In this document: in pieces, positions 36,466 through 48,405 of the stretch
Layout: the number at the start of each line of letters is the position of its first letter
Position numbering within the stretch: the stretch's first letter is position 1
Assembly (NCBI GenBank): GCA_003991915.1
Contig: RQTK01000769.1
Location: 6,960-70,959 of the forward strand
Reading direction: 5' to 3'
Origin: Elysia chlorotica
Lineage: Eukaryota; Mollusca; Gastropoda; Plakobranchidae
Length of the DNA: 64,000 bases
Position numbers and translations under genes: made by a program
Notes under the pieces: model-generated
The model's database searches: none
What the model was told of the DNA's origin: nothing
Seen by the model: only the letters and a program-made list of their open reading frames with translations

Positions 36466-39400
36466 TTGTTATTATTATTATTTTAATTATTACTATTTAA
36501 TATTAATTATTAGTCATTATTATTATTGTTATTGTTATAGTTTTTAGTAAGTAATGATAGCAGATGTTTTTATTATTGATATTATTGCTATAATTAGTCA
36601 TAGTTTTAGTTTTAGTTTTAACTTCTAATATTGTTTGTGTTATTATCTCTGAAGGTCTTCCTTCCCATCCTCAATATGAGCTGGGTAAGCGACAAATGAT
36701 AGGCTACTCCGGTATGTTAACCTTTTACATCAAAGGTGGTCTAGAGGAGTCAAGAAAGTTTCTGAAGACCCTTAAGGTAAAAATCACAAAAATCTAGCGG
36801 CTAGATAATAAAAGCGTTTGACATGGAGGTTTGAACTGTACAGCTATCTGCTCTAGATTGAGAATCGTAGGTGGGCACAATGTAGAGCTTAAAACATGTT
36901 TTGTAATATACAGGGATGCCACTTTTCCGGAAATTTCCGGAATTCCGGAAATAAAATTTGGGTCCGGATCCTCCGGAAATTTTTCTACCTGGCTCTTGAG
37001 TCCAATGTCCGGAAAACTTTTCCTCGAAAATTCCGCCGTATTTATTTTTTTTTCTGGAAAAGAAATGCCCGTTACTATGTGCCTTTCAGCTCTAATTGTT
37101 TTCTCAACTGGCTTATCTCCAAACCCAACTAGCACTAGTAGCAGTTAACCGGCGATTTCCGAGGTCACACCTCACATACTTCGGCGTATTTTTAAAAGTG
37201 AAAATTATGCGCTGTTAATTTCTAAAGCGCGCCCTTCTGAACGAATCCGCCTCTTAAAGCAAAACGATGTTGTTCCTGATTATTATAGTTATACAACTAC
37301 AGTTAACTGTGCTACTAAAACCCGAGTAGAAAAAGAAATTTATTCAAGTTTGCGAGTACGGAAAAGAAAAGCAAAGAACAATGTTTATCGACATGCAATG
37401 TCTTTTCATTGTTTATCAAATTTGCATAATACTGTTTTATCGGTATCGGCACAGCAGTTGACCTCATCCGGGTTACCGACTTTAACCGCTAGTTTATCTG
37501 ATCAACATCGTTTATTCATTCGAATAATACATCTGTCCATCTCCATCCAGCCCTCATTGTTTTTTTTCTGACAAATTGATTCCAGACAGGGTGTGATTGA
37601 TCTGACTAGAATCTATTGGCTATTTTAATGACGGAGCCTTGGCCAAACCGTTCAAAGCTGGGATAGCGAACTAAATATGTGCGCTCCTCTGGTAACTTAT
37701 AAAAAAAGAAAGTAATTGAGGTCTAGATCTAGATAAAGCTAGATCTAACCGAGATGTATCTTATGTGATAGCTACATTGAATCTGACGATCGGCACATTT
37801 CATATAAACTAAATTCATATAAACTACATGTACATCTATATCAGGATTTATGCTATGTTCCTCCAATCTTTTGTTAAAAAACGAAAACAAATAAACTCGT
37901 GTTTATTCATTCGTGAAATTGACGCACGCAATACAATTAAAAATTACCGAAATTCTGAATACCGGCAATGAAATTAAAGCAGATGTAGAGTTAAAATAAA
38001 CTTCGTTGAGGCGGATATAAATATAACACAAGAAACAATGGGTCTAACAGGAAGCCGGTATAGAAGAAAATCCGTTGTACGCATTGTTTAGCGGCAAATA
38101 TCTGTTAGCGAGACTCGCTATTTCCTTTAATAAATGTTACCATTTATCATCTCAGAGCCTCTTTAAACGGACGAAAATCTTGAAAATTTTCAGCTCCAGG
38201 GGGGCAACGCCCCCCTGACCCCCCTTTCTCCACTACCAAAGTTCCGGAAATTTCGCCAGGCTTGGGTGGCATCCCTGATTGCCAGCTTCTTAGGTAACAT
38301 TTTGAGGGCTAGAAAATAAAAGAGTTTGACGTGAAGGTTTGAACTGTACAGCTATCTGCTCTAGATTGAGAATCATAGGTGGGCACAATCGTTTAGTTAC
38401 TAAAGACTGGGCATCCAATCACTAAAGACTAGATTAGACTTGGACAATTACGCAAGGTGCCTTCATGTAATTTGGGAGATAAAGCAATGGGGCTACTTGG
38501 CATTTACTCAGTAACGCCTCTTTCCAAATAAACATGAGAACCCGCTTTTCTTGTCATCGGAGGGACAGGCCCTGACGCGGAGACCACTGTATTCAATTGA
38601 CCTTTATTGCCCAAGGCAACCATCTGGCCTTTGGTGATGGCCATGGGCTGTTTCAACTGGAGTGTGTCTCTGTGGTTTTTGGAATTTTTTTTTGTCTTTG
38701 TTTTGTTTTTTAATTTCCGTACCTTAAAATACATGGATTTTGCCCTGAAGTCAACCCTTATCATTAACTCGATGCACATAATATTTAATATGATTTTTTT
38801 TTAGTTACATGAAAGATATTAATTAATTTTTTGTGAGACATTATTTTGCTTTAGAGAAAGTCTGTCTTTATATGGACATTTTACTCATTTATAATAAGAT
38901 AACTAGTAAGCTGTTGTTTTGCAACTGCAATTTAGATATTTACTACACATTCTGTTTGTCAATTAATGTTTGATACATCTCATTAAAAACCACCTAGTGA
39001 AATATATAAAATGCTTTTCTTTCTGTCTTTTACTAAATGATATACATGTAGTAGATAAAAAAATAAAAAATAAATTTTTATTTCAATCAGTTATTTTTAT
39101 TCACATTTTGAAACTTTTTCAGATATTTACGCTGGCTGAAAGTTTGGGAGGTTTTGAAAGTCTTTGTGAGCTGCCGTAAGTTAAATGTATTTTTAAAGAA
39201 TTTAAAGTTTTGGCCCTGGGTTATAAAATTTGTTAAAAAGAAAAGGAGAATTAGTCAAGTGTGTCTTCATGCAGGAGAGTTTTTTTTTCATATTTACCAA
39301 ACTGGATCTTTCTACTTTTAGTGAAATGTTAAATAAACACATAATTTCTAATTTACTCGTGTATTGATTTTTTTTTGCATTGAAGAGGGATGCCTTTTTA

Positions 39401-42400
39401 CTTTATTACAATTTTTTTTCAAGGATTCAATGAACCTGTGTATTACTAAACGTAGCTTTTAAATTCTGTTAATTTGTAGGCAAATTTAGGGGAATTATGA
39501 CTTTTTTTTAAAGAAATCAGGATACCCTATCAATTTTTCTTCAGCCTGCCTGTAACACACCCCTTAGTGGGATGGGAAAGAAGTGGTTTGAGCTTAGTCT
39601 TCTCTGATATTTTTTTAAGAAAGACACCTTTACTTTTATATGTCAATGCAACTCTTGGGTTTTATTGCCCTGAAATCAATATATTCTTTACAACACCAGC
39701 AATAAAAGGAAATGATTAAAGTCATCTCTTTGATTTTAATAAGAATTATTAAAGATATATTTTTCATTATTTCCCAAGTGTCGGATACTCTGTGCACTCT
39801 TTACAAATAATCTCTGATTCAGTGACTACCAAATCATTGGCCTATAATACAGATAGTAGGGAGGTAGAGATGGGATGAGCCTAACAAATCATTGGCCTAT
39901 TAATACAGATGGTAGGGAGGTGGAGATGGGATGAGTCTAACTATACAGATAAAAATTCAAGTGATTGAAAGTACATCTCAACTTTCTTAAGAATATTTAT
40001 TTATATCAGGTCATCAAAGTAACTGCTTATTCTAAACTTGAAAATACTTTGTTCCGCTAATTTTCATAGTGTTCTCTTGTTTAACAACATTTATCTGATT
40101 AAAAAGTAAGATTATTTGTCAAAAATGTTTATATAGCTACAGTGGTCCCCATTTTTAACGCCATCTCAAATAGCGAGGACTGTTGGACTAAAGAAGCTTG
40201 AAAATCCCCATTTTTCTCTCTACTTGCGCCCTATAATTTATTTTGGAAATAACGAGAGCCTGAATCAGATAACCCTGCTAATAACGAGAAGTTTGAGAAT
40301 AAATCTTCTCTCTCTAAAGCCCATACTCAACATATAATGAAGCAAAAAAATTGAGAAAGGTCGCAAATAGTAAACATCTTTTTCTAGCACCTCAAACCTG
40401 CAAACTTGTGGAATGTGCCCCAGCCCAGTCACTCTCTCCACAACTTCCTCCTGCAGTCGCTCACATAAGGACATTAGTGATAACCCACCACTCTCCTACC
40501 GGAAAACACTTTTTTCCGAAAATTCCGAAAGTTTGCCACACCACCGTATTTATTTTTCCTGGGGAAAAAAATCCCCTTTATTACTATTATACTATGTGCG
40601 GTTCTGCCTTCATAAGCCTTGAGCCCCAGTGACTAAGACCATTGTTTTTTTGTTTTTTCCTTCAATTGGGTTATGAGAGTTATGTCCAAAATCAAGAAAC
40701 AATCAACCAGCCTTTTCCAAGGTCACATATTTCGGCGTTATTTTACTAGTGAAAATCAATACGCTTTTATTTTGAAACAATTGTGCAACTACATGCCAAA
40801 TAGAAAAGAAATTAACTAAAGTTTTGCGAGTACAGAAGAAGAATGTTTATTGACATACCATGTTTTTTTTTTTTTTTTATTAAGTATTGGCACTGCAGTT
40901 GGCCTCATGTGGGTTACTGTCACCTATATCAACCCCTACTTCATCAAATTGACATCGTTTATTCTTCTGAATAATACCAATCTGTCCATCTTCGTCCAGT
41001 CCTCACCGTCTTTTCCGACAAAATGATTCTGGAGTATTTAATCTGTTTTATTTTTATTTTATTCTGTAGTATTTTTTTTTCCTTTTTCTAAATCTTAAAT
41101 TCTCCTAAAAACATTTCGGTCTGATAAAGCGAACAAAACGACGTTACGAAACATAAAGAGAAACAACTCGGTTTTTAGGCGCATACTTCACATTTACAAT
41201 TAATTTCCAAAATTCTGCAAATCAATATGAAACTAGATCAGATGTACAATAAAAATAAACTTCTTCGAGGCAAATTTTGATACATAATTACAACAAAACA
41301 AAAATACATTTACATCTATCCAAATGGAACCTGATAAAGAAGAGAGTTTTGTTGCACATTTTGTTTACGGGCAGTTTATGTCTGTTAGCGAGTAATAGTT
41401 AATGTATTACATCTATTTCCTTGAATAAATATCACCGATTATCACCTCAGGTATCGTCTTAGAGCATTTCGAGGCGAACAAAAATTTTGAAAATTTTCAG
41501 ACCCCTTCCCCCTACTTTTTTGACAGGGCCATGTGGCATCCTTGTTAAGATGTGGGTATATACAATTGAAAAATACCATCAAGTTTTATCATAAATTTAG
41601 TAATGGTACATGTAATATGTAACTTGCTTTCTTGGTAAATTGTATAACAAATTGAAACGAGAAAAAGACACATGGTAGGCCTATGTGTAAAGGATTAATC
41701 CAGATAGAGTCTGTTGCCTCTCGTCAAGCACATTTTAGTTTAAACGAAAATTAAAAAGAAAAACAAGAAATTTCGTTATTACATAGTTTTAATGTAAGCG
41801 ATAGCACATTTATATGCAAATTTGTGTGTAAAATTGGTATAAATCCAAATTTCGTGTAGAATTTTAATTTTTTTCCATTAAAGTATATGTGGTCAAAAGA
41901 AGCAGGATGAAGATGACATCCGAAATATATTTAAGTGCCCAAAATTTAAAAAAAATTGTCTTTGCATTCAAAAAGTTTTTATTTTAAATTGACTCTTCAC
42001 TTCTGAGATTTATTTTCTCGGCCTGCGTAAACACATTTTTTACCCATAGAGAAGTGTACTAAGTATGCAAGCTTCATAGATTGTAATCTTGGTCTTGATT
42101 GTGAGCGTATTCTCTCGATTGACAGATCTCTACAGACACATGCTTCAGTTCCAGATGAGCAACGAAAGGTACTTGGCATTACAGACTCCCTGATCAGGCT
42201 CTCTGTTGGCCTGGAAGATGTAGAGGACCTTATTGAAGACATTGAAAAAGCCCTTAGAGCTGCCGTAAGTCACTGCTACTCTGCAAATAGTTGTTTTTAC
42301 ATAGTACTTACTCGCAAAACAATATTTGTTGTTTACTGTAAGTTTTGAATGACAAGAAATGTGTACATCTTTTAGTTTTCATATTTTGTTTGATTTATAC

Positions 42401-42771
42401 TGTGACATTATATTTTGAGCTTGTCAAAGTGTCCTGATGTGAAAAGTAAAATGAAACTAGCAAATGATTCTTCAGTAATAGTAAAAATGTACTTTGCCTG
42501 AGAAGGAGAATATATAAGTCACAGATAAAAGAAAAATGGTGATAATATCAATCAGCTGAACTAAAACTTTATAACATAGTAAAAATCTCATAGTCAAATT
42601 TAGCGTCAGAAGGAAATTTGATTTTAACATGGTTTGTAAAAATAATTGCCTTATAGCATTTAAAGAAAAACTCCTTGATTTTTATTCAGATATATCTTGA
42701 AGTTTCAGTTTAGATGGCATTAAATCAATTCTTAAATGATATTGTTTTATTTTCTGCAGGTGAAATTTTGA
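30437..42771 (+). CDS. CTH: Cystathionine gamma-lyase (one conserved exon missing)
   Basis: Eleven exons: 30437-30814, 31030-31111, 32088-32183, 33019-33128, 33710-33856, 34360-34417, 35441-35518, 36655-36776, 39123-39175, 42126-42264, 42760-42771; all GT-AG and in phase; 424 aa. CTH is a PLP enzyme of the Cys/Met metabolism family that splits cystathionine to cysteine, 2-oxobutyrate and ammonia and can make H2S; it is a cytosolic homotetramer. Family motifs seen: HVGQEPEQW, YSRSGNPTRN, DDVYGGSNRYF, IETPTNPT, VVDNTFMS, SKYMNGHSD (PLP lysine is K287 in this numbering), LPSHPQYEL, FTLAESLGGFESL, THASVP and IRLSVGLED. The roughly 50-residue segment that normally links 'RFxQN' to 'GLPSHP' (with the RGLKTL motif) has no exon between 35519 and 36654. 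Joining exons 7 and 8 directly stays in frame. The start is uncertain: ATG 30437 follows an in-frame TAG and gives a basic N-terminus; ATG 30671 (MAGFKPFPKF, good Kozak context) fits the family length better. Confidence 0.92.
31434..31561. repeat. (CTA)n/(CTG)n microsatellite
   Basis: Trinucleotide array in CTH intron 2, with a CTG patch at its left end. Confidence 0.95.
31564..31712. repeat. Inverted repeat with a hammerhead-like core
   Basis: aataatgaatagaagaatac and the following gcacaactt at 31569-31598 are repeated inverted at about 31685-31712 with one mismatch. Just inside the left arm is tttgacgaagcc-attaaa-ggcgaaacg, a short stem with a conserved-looking GAAA. It is flanked on both sides by (CTA)n arrays. 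Confidence 0.6.
31823..31919. repeat. (CTA)n microsatellite
   Basis: Second CTA array in CTH intron 2, ending in caacaacaa. Confidence 0.95.
35519..36654 (+). other. CTH intron 7, where a conserved exon is missing
   Basis: This interval should hold the exon for the RGLKTL-containing segment. I searched both strands by eye for coding-like sequence and found none. It holds a pogo-like end (35718), three tandem copies of an aggtaagttggcctgc-type unit (36010-36058), two related blocks containing tgtctgtcagtgc (36079 and 36236) and a (GTA)n microsatellite (36412-36466). Confidence 0.7.
36792..36886. repeat. Direct repeat flanking the TIR element, left copy
   Basis: aggtttgaactgtacagcta followed by tctgctctagattgagaatc and ggtgggcacaat recurs at 38303-38392 in the same orientation with few changes, on the other side of the TIR element. 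Confidence 0.85.
36911..38277. mobile_element. Non-autonomous TIR DNA transposon
   Basis: It begins cagggatgccacttttccgg and ends with ggtggcatccctg; the first 12 bases form a perfect terminal inverted repeat, with further inverted similarity (ccggaaatttcc versus ggaaatttcgcc). It is 1367 bp long with no transposase ORF. The CAGGG opening is compatible with hAT-type elements, but no clear target-site duplication is seen. A GC-rich foldback (aggggggcaacgcccccct) lies near its right end. It sits in CTH intron 8. Confidence 0.7.
38303..38392. repeat. Direct repeat flanking the TIR element, right copy
   Basis: Matches 36792-36886 in the same orientation. Confidence 0.85.
38500..38690 (-). other. 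Unexplained coding-like patch
   Basis: The minus-strand frame reads RDTLQLKQPMAITKGQMVAL, GNKGQLNTVVSASGPVPPMT and ends VYLERGVTE before TGA. Its composition is protein-like and less AT-rich than the surrounding CTH intron. It could be a terminal exon of a nested gene, a retrocopy fragment or chance. No family is recognised. Confidence 0.25.
39830..39940. repeat. Tandem duplication of a 56-bp unit
   Basis: aaatcattggcctat...gggatgag..ctaac occurs twice head to tail with five or so differences. Confidence 0.85.
40497..41544. mobile_element. Diverged, 5'-truncated copy of the TIR element
   Basis: Blocks such as ccgaaaattccgaaag, ccaccgtatttattt, gttggcctcatgtgggttac and tgaaaattttcagacccc appear in the same order as in 36911-38277, and it ends in tgtggcatccttg. 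The left terminal repeat is missing. It is older than the first copy by its divergence. Confidence 0.65.
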
Positions 42772-44620
42772 AGCCTTTATGCGGGGATAGTCCATGAAAA
42801 ACTACAGAGGATTGTTGAAATTTAATATTCATGTTTGTTTGTTGATACCATAATCAGAATGAGACGAGCCTGATCAAGTGTTATGTATCAAATATCAGCT
42901 ATTTCAACTATACCTTTGCCATATCCACATGTGAAATCAGTTCGCAATAGTGAAAATAAAAGCTAAGATAAAAAAAATGTCTGTCTGTTGAGGAACATTC
43001 TAATCTAATTATTATTCCAGGTGTTGTGTTAATATGTGTTTCCTGAACTGTATTTTTAAGGTCAATAATGTATATGGTCACCAAGGACTAAAAAGTATTG
43101 CAGTGTGGGTTCCTTATTATATTTGTTCCTAGATTTGCCATAAGTAAATACATCATCTTGCATTCTAATTAATTACTGTTGAGACATGTGCCTTTTCCTG
43201 CTCTTTTTATATTAGAATATATATTATTTATATCAAATTTACAGAGAATATTTTTTTTCTAAAGAAATACAATTTTTGTATAACATACAAATTTTGATAG
43301 TTAATAAGTACAGATTTTTTAAGTAATGCCACTAAGTACTTTAGTTTGATTTAAATTTCAGTGTGGCAACTAGAAGGGATCAAAGCGTAGGCTATTACAA
43401 CAAATCTTGAGATATCTGTTTCATGTGGGGAATATTTACAAATGTACATTCCATTAAGACAAGATATGATTTATTTATGTCATCAGAAAGACAGATGTGT
43501 ATGATTATTTTGTTTTGTTAGATGGTGGGGGGCATTAAAAAATCAAAATGTATCCTTAATATTCTGTAGAGAAACATGTCATGTATTGATAATACTGCTG
43601 AAACAGGTCTTAATTTACTTAAAGACAGACATACTCTTAATTGGTTGTTGCTTTTTGAAGTATCATTTATATAGGATTAGAGGTCAAAGATTTTCACATT
43701 TTTAGAGTGAGCAATGACATAAAACTTGTTCTACTTTTAAGGTAATCTTGTAATGTATGTGCAATACCAAAAAATTATTGATGATCTCAAACATTTATTC
43801 TTTAGATGACAATTGTTGTTTTAATATGTTTATATACAGTGTGAAACACCTAGCTTAGTTTTATACAACATGAAGAAGAAAAGTTTACTCTTGTTATATT
43901 TGCATGGTCTGTCATTTCAAGTTGGAGAATTTGATTTTAGTTGGATTTTTCCAGATAGGGTATCACATGTTACTTAAGAAATTTCAGAAACTTCTTTTTT
44001 TTAATTACACTCACAGACAAATATCAATTTTATTTTTTATTTATTTCTAAAACCAATATATTTATATTAGATTGAAATTTTCCTCTTACATATTTTAATT
44101 TTTGTTTTTTTTATTGAAAAGGGGGGGGGGGGTTGCATTGAAAAACTTGTTGAATACTGCTGTGTAGGCATTGATTTGCCAATTAAAAACTAGTTGCATT
44201 TGCTAATGAAAAAAACTAACTAGTTGCATACCGTTGTTTAGGCATCATTTTGCAATAAAAATTGTTATTATATACTGTATCCCATTAATTTGTTGTATGC
44301 AGAGAAAATTTATATATATTTTGCCACGCTTTCCATGGCTCTTATTCTTGTGTTTATATATACACTATCGGTACATGTTATATATCCTAAAGTCTGTTTA
44401 CATTTTCCAAAACCATAATTTATTAGGCTGGTTCTGTACAAATTACTGTCAAAGTGGATTTTTTTTATTAGTAATATGGTCATCAATAAAGTCCCAAGCA
44501 TAGGAAATTGTTAATAAAGCCCATTTGTTACATCTTGAAATGTTGCACCATTGTATAAATTTGATAGAAGTAGTTGATAACAACTCTTTAAAATCATAGT
44601 TACTCCATAGGTTCAAAAAT
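42772..44620 (+). other. Probable 3' UTR of CTH
   Basis: AT-rich sequence after the TGA with several AATAAA signals, the first near 42956 and later ones near 44487 and 44513. No ORF of note. A short imperfect direct repeat (tgtaggcattgatttgcca / tttaggcatcattttgca) lies at 44161-44260. Confidence 0.5.
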
Positions 44621-45279
44621 TATAAATAAATAATATCACAAGGAATTATAATATTAAATATATTTATGTTATGTGTGGCAACCATTAAAAGTCTTCCATC
44701 TATGATCTAGGTCATTGTTTTCTTTCTTGGTCTTTGATTCCACCTCATAAATGCTTTCATTTTACGATTTATCTTTTTCTTTCAGCTGTTGTGTGTTTGT
44801 GTGGAGCTCTAAGCCTAACTGATCAAATTACCCAGCAGAAATTAGTTTAGATATGGGCAGCAGTGCCTACCTCTTCATTTTATGAGCAAACTTTTCATTT
44901 TATCAGAACATCTCAATAATATTAATAATATTATAATTTCACTTTTAGTTTTACTAGCCAATGTTTTAAAATTAAAGGTAAGGAGAAAATAAAAGAAAAA
45001 TGGACACTTTATTATTTTATTACAGAGAGAAGAAAGGCCGTAGATTTTGTTGTGTGATTTTTCTTCTTCAAAATAAAACAAGCAGCTCACTTGTCAAAAA
45101 GTATATAGACAGATAACAAAACACAGGCTAGAGCGGCTTTAAGTTTGCACTGACAGGTTGGCAAGAAAATAATGCTTGCACAGAGTACCATGAACGTATA
45201 AGCATTCTTGAATGCCAAAATTGTTAAAGACTTTTAGTTTCATAGTTTATAACTTGTTTTTATACTTAGATATGCATGA

Positions 45280-45365
45280 CTTAATAATAAATAATAATAC
45301 ATGGCTTTTATTTAGCGCAACACCCAAGACAATGCCTGGCTCAGTGCACTTTACAAAGTGTTTAA
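45280..45365. repeat. Short dispersed-repeat fragment with an AGCGC motif
   Basis: aataataatacatggctttt, atttagcgcaacacccaaga, then ctcagtgcactttacaaag resembles a widely scattered invertebrate repeat of the type '(AAT)n ... ATATAGCGC ... CTCAAGGCGCTTTACA'. Recognised from general memory only. Confidence 0.4.
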
Positions 45366-45481
45366 AATGACAATGAACGTACATTTAATATATAAATATC
45401 ATTATCGTAGTGATTAAAAATACAGATAATAAAGATCTTCATTAAAAATAACGAACAATAACTAAGTCTTAGCAACGTTCC

Positions 45482-45483
<2 letters not shown>

Positions 45484-45524
<41 letters not shown>
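45484..45524. repeat. (CT)n microsatellite
   Basis: CT run with CT-rich continuation to about 45600. Confidence 0.95.
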
Positions 45525-45528
<4 letters not shown>

Positions 45529-45877
45529 TCTCTGTCTGTCTGCCTCTCTGTTTCTGTCAGTATGTCTGCCTATCTACCTCTGTCTCTCTCTCTATCTCGC
45601 TTCCCTCCCTCAGCATTCTTGTTTTTCTCTCAGTCCCACTCTCCTTCATGAGCAAGATGACGGCGTGTATACATTTAGAAATAAATTATAGCGTATTTGA
45701 TGAATGAGGAGATTATTTCAGTGCACAATTTTTCTCTACAATAAAAGAGTATGTAGTGATAAACAAACCGCTTTTGGAAAATGGTAAACTTTATTCACCC
45801 ACAGCGGAAATTTAGGTTGGATATAGCAGGGGCAATAGTAATTTTGACATTCGCATCAAAACGTTGACGAAAGACAT

Positions 45878-46099
<222 letters not shown>

Positions 46100-46849
46100 C
46101 AGTAGTAGTAGTAGTGGTAGCAGTGGCAGTGGTAGTAGTAAAATCTTGATGCAGTAGTATTACTGTGGTTGCCAAATAATGGTTGGATTTTAAATGATAC
46201 TAAACATCAATGTACTTGAATGTAGAGTATTATTAACGTAATGCATATTATACTATTTGTTATATTCGGAATTTGACATTGTTGGGAAGCTGCGGTGGAT
46301 CAAGAGGTAGCTGATCTGAACAGTGCTACCAAAATAGAACATGCCTGTGCTTCTGGACTAGTTACTGTCTTTGCAACAGGCTCCTGTGGCACCTTCATAA
46401 ATCTTGACAAAGTACTAAATGGTCTTTTGGTTTTAGGGGGCGAGCTGGCGCAAGTGGAAGAGTATCTGGCCTACGCTTGGGATGTACGCAGTTTGACAGT
46501 ACCCTGAAAAATGTATTTGTCGAATTGTGACCCTGTTGTTGGATGGATCCGTGTCATAATTTATGCTATCAGATGATATAAAATTCCTGGTATATCGTGT
46601 AACTTGTCAGATGCCTGTCTTAGAAACTCGTTGCTGTACACGGTCATCGTGGGAACCAGGAGACCACGTCTCTCTTACATAGAATGGATGGTTTATTTCA
46701 ATCTTGGATGCACATCCCCATCGGATTCTAAAGTTTCTGCAAGTGAAAGGACAATCGATATGAGACTAGGTAATAGATCCTTGTCGAAAACAAGCAAATG
46801 ATATGAGATTGGGAGATTAAAAAGGGAGATGGATTTTTCACTTAGACAG

Positions 46850-46853
<4 letters not shown>

Positions 46854-46898
<45 letters not shown>
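46854..46898. repeat. (GA)n microsatellite
   Basis: A GA run directly next to a tRNA-like fragment. Confidence 0.95.
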
Positions 46899-46899
<1 letters not shown>

Positions 46900-46901
<2 letters not shown>

Positions 46902-46955
46902 TTTGGGGGTGTAACTCAGTGGTAAAACACGGGGATTCAATTCAAATCGTTATAC
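46900..46955 (+). mobile_element. tRNA-like head fragment
   Basis: gggggtgtaactcagtggta resembles a tRNA 5' end and A box, and ggggattcaattc resembles a B box. No complete cloverleaf can be drawn, so it is called a SINE/tRNA relic and not a tRNA gene. It starts right at the end of a (GA)n tract. Confidence 0.45.
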
Positions 46956-47025
46956 ACCCTTATGTTAACTTCTACTGCCATTGCTTCCGGATTAGTGTCA
47001 ATAACAATAAATATTGCAATCACAA

Positions 47026-47113
<88 letters not shown>
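47026..47113. repeat. (ATT)n microsatellite
   Basis: Pure ATT array of about 29 units. Confidence 0.95.
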
Positions 47114-47116
<3 letters not shown>

Positions 47117-48185
47117 ACAACTACAAAGACGTCGTCAAGGGAAGTCACTCCAATTCCCAAGTCCTTTATTAGAATTTTAATGTCAACGCGAAAAAAAGAT
47201 CCTTAGATCGACCCAAATCACTTTGTCCCCTTTAAAAATCTATAATTCTGTGCAATATCAGACAGAAGATCAAGACTATTTAAAGATAAAGATCTAGTAT
47301 CTATATCTATATCTAAATTCAATCTCATTTCTCGATTTTTCATCAATTGTAATGTAAGTTCGAAATCTTCCAAGAACGAATTCAGAAATTCTAGAATCTA
47401 TAGGTCATAGATATCTAGATCTAGATCTAATCTAGATTCTAGATTAAATCTAGGCTCCATCTAGACAATAGACTAAACCTGTAGGCCTATATATTATCGT
47501 GGATAGTAATTCAAATCGATCCCTATCTACCACCCTCTCTGTTTCTCTAGGCCCCTAGATCTAGATCTAGATCTAGATGTTTAAATCTCTAGAATCCAAA
47601 CTTGGTCTACACGCTATAAAACATGACTAGAGGTGGACTTTTGGTTCCAAAAGAAAAATCCAGTTGTAGGCCTAAGCAAGCTCCCGCTATAGAGTATAGA
47701 GTCATGTCAAGGAAACTAGAATCTATTGAAAAATCCAATATTTTTAACATTTTTACCTCCCTTTTTTGAAAATACATGTATGCACTCGTAACCACGTAGA
47801 TCTACTCATAAACTTTCAGGGTTTCTGTCTTTAGTTCATTCTTTTTTTCTTTTTTTGGGGGGGGGGGGGGTTGTTTGTTATTTGTTGCTTTAGAACTCTT
47901 TGTACGGTTGCTCAGTACTCAGTAACTGAGGTGCCTTTCACCCCCCCCTCTTTCACTCTCTCTTTATTTCTCTCTTGTCAGTTCAAACCCATCGCCACAT
48001 ATTTAACTGCATGCCTGTTAACATCCCATCCCCCACTGTATTTACACACAGATACATCATACTAAACATCCGTATCCTTTGTCTAAACCTAGCCTAGCGC
48101 AATGACAGTACTAAAGGAATATACAGTGATTCTGGCTTCTGACACGTGCATCACAATGCTGTACAGGCTGGCAGACTATTATTTT

Positions 48186-48405
48186 GGAACTAAAGCTTGC
48201 TCCCCTCTCCCGCTGTATCAGACGCAGGAGGTCCATGGTTCGGCGATGTCGCCCCCTACTTGCTGGGTCGGTGTCAGTCTTATGTGACCGGCTTAGGGTC
48301 ATGGTCTCCCCGCCCTGTCTCATACATGACAGCACATAAAATTGTCCTGTCAGTCTTGGGGTCTGTCCAAATATAGTGCTGATGTTGGACGTCAAACCAT
48401 CTTCC
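48186..48405 (+). mobile_element. SINE family A, plus-strand copy
   Basis: Contains a degenerate tRNA-like head (aggtccatggttcggcgatg), then gtgaccggcttagggtcatg, catgacagcacataaaattg and a tail ggacgtcaaacc. Confidence 0.7.

Noticed and set aside
46295..46507. 70-codon frame with balanced composition
   Set aside because: No splice partners, no recognised family, and short enough to be chance.
46900..46955. Functional tRNA gene
   Set aside because: A- and B-box-like pieces are present but no complete cloverleaf or terminator can be drawn.
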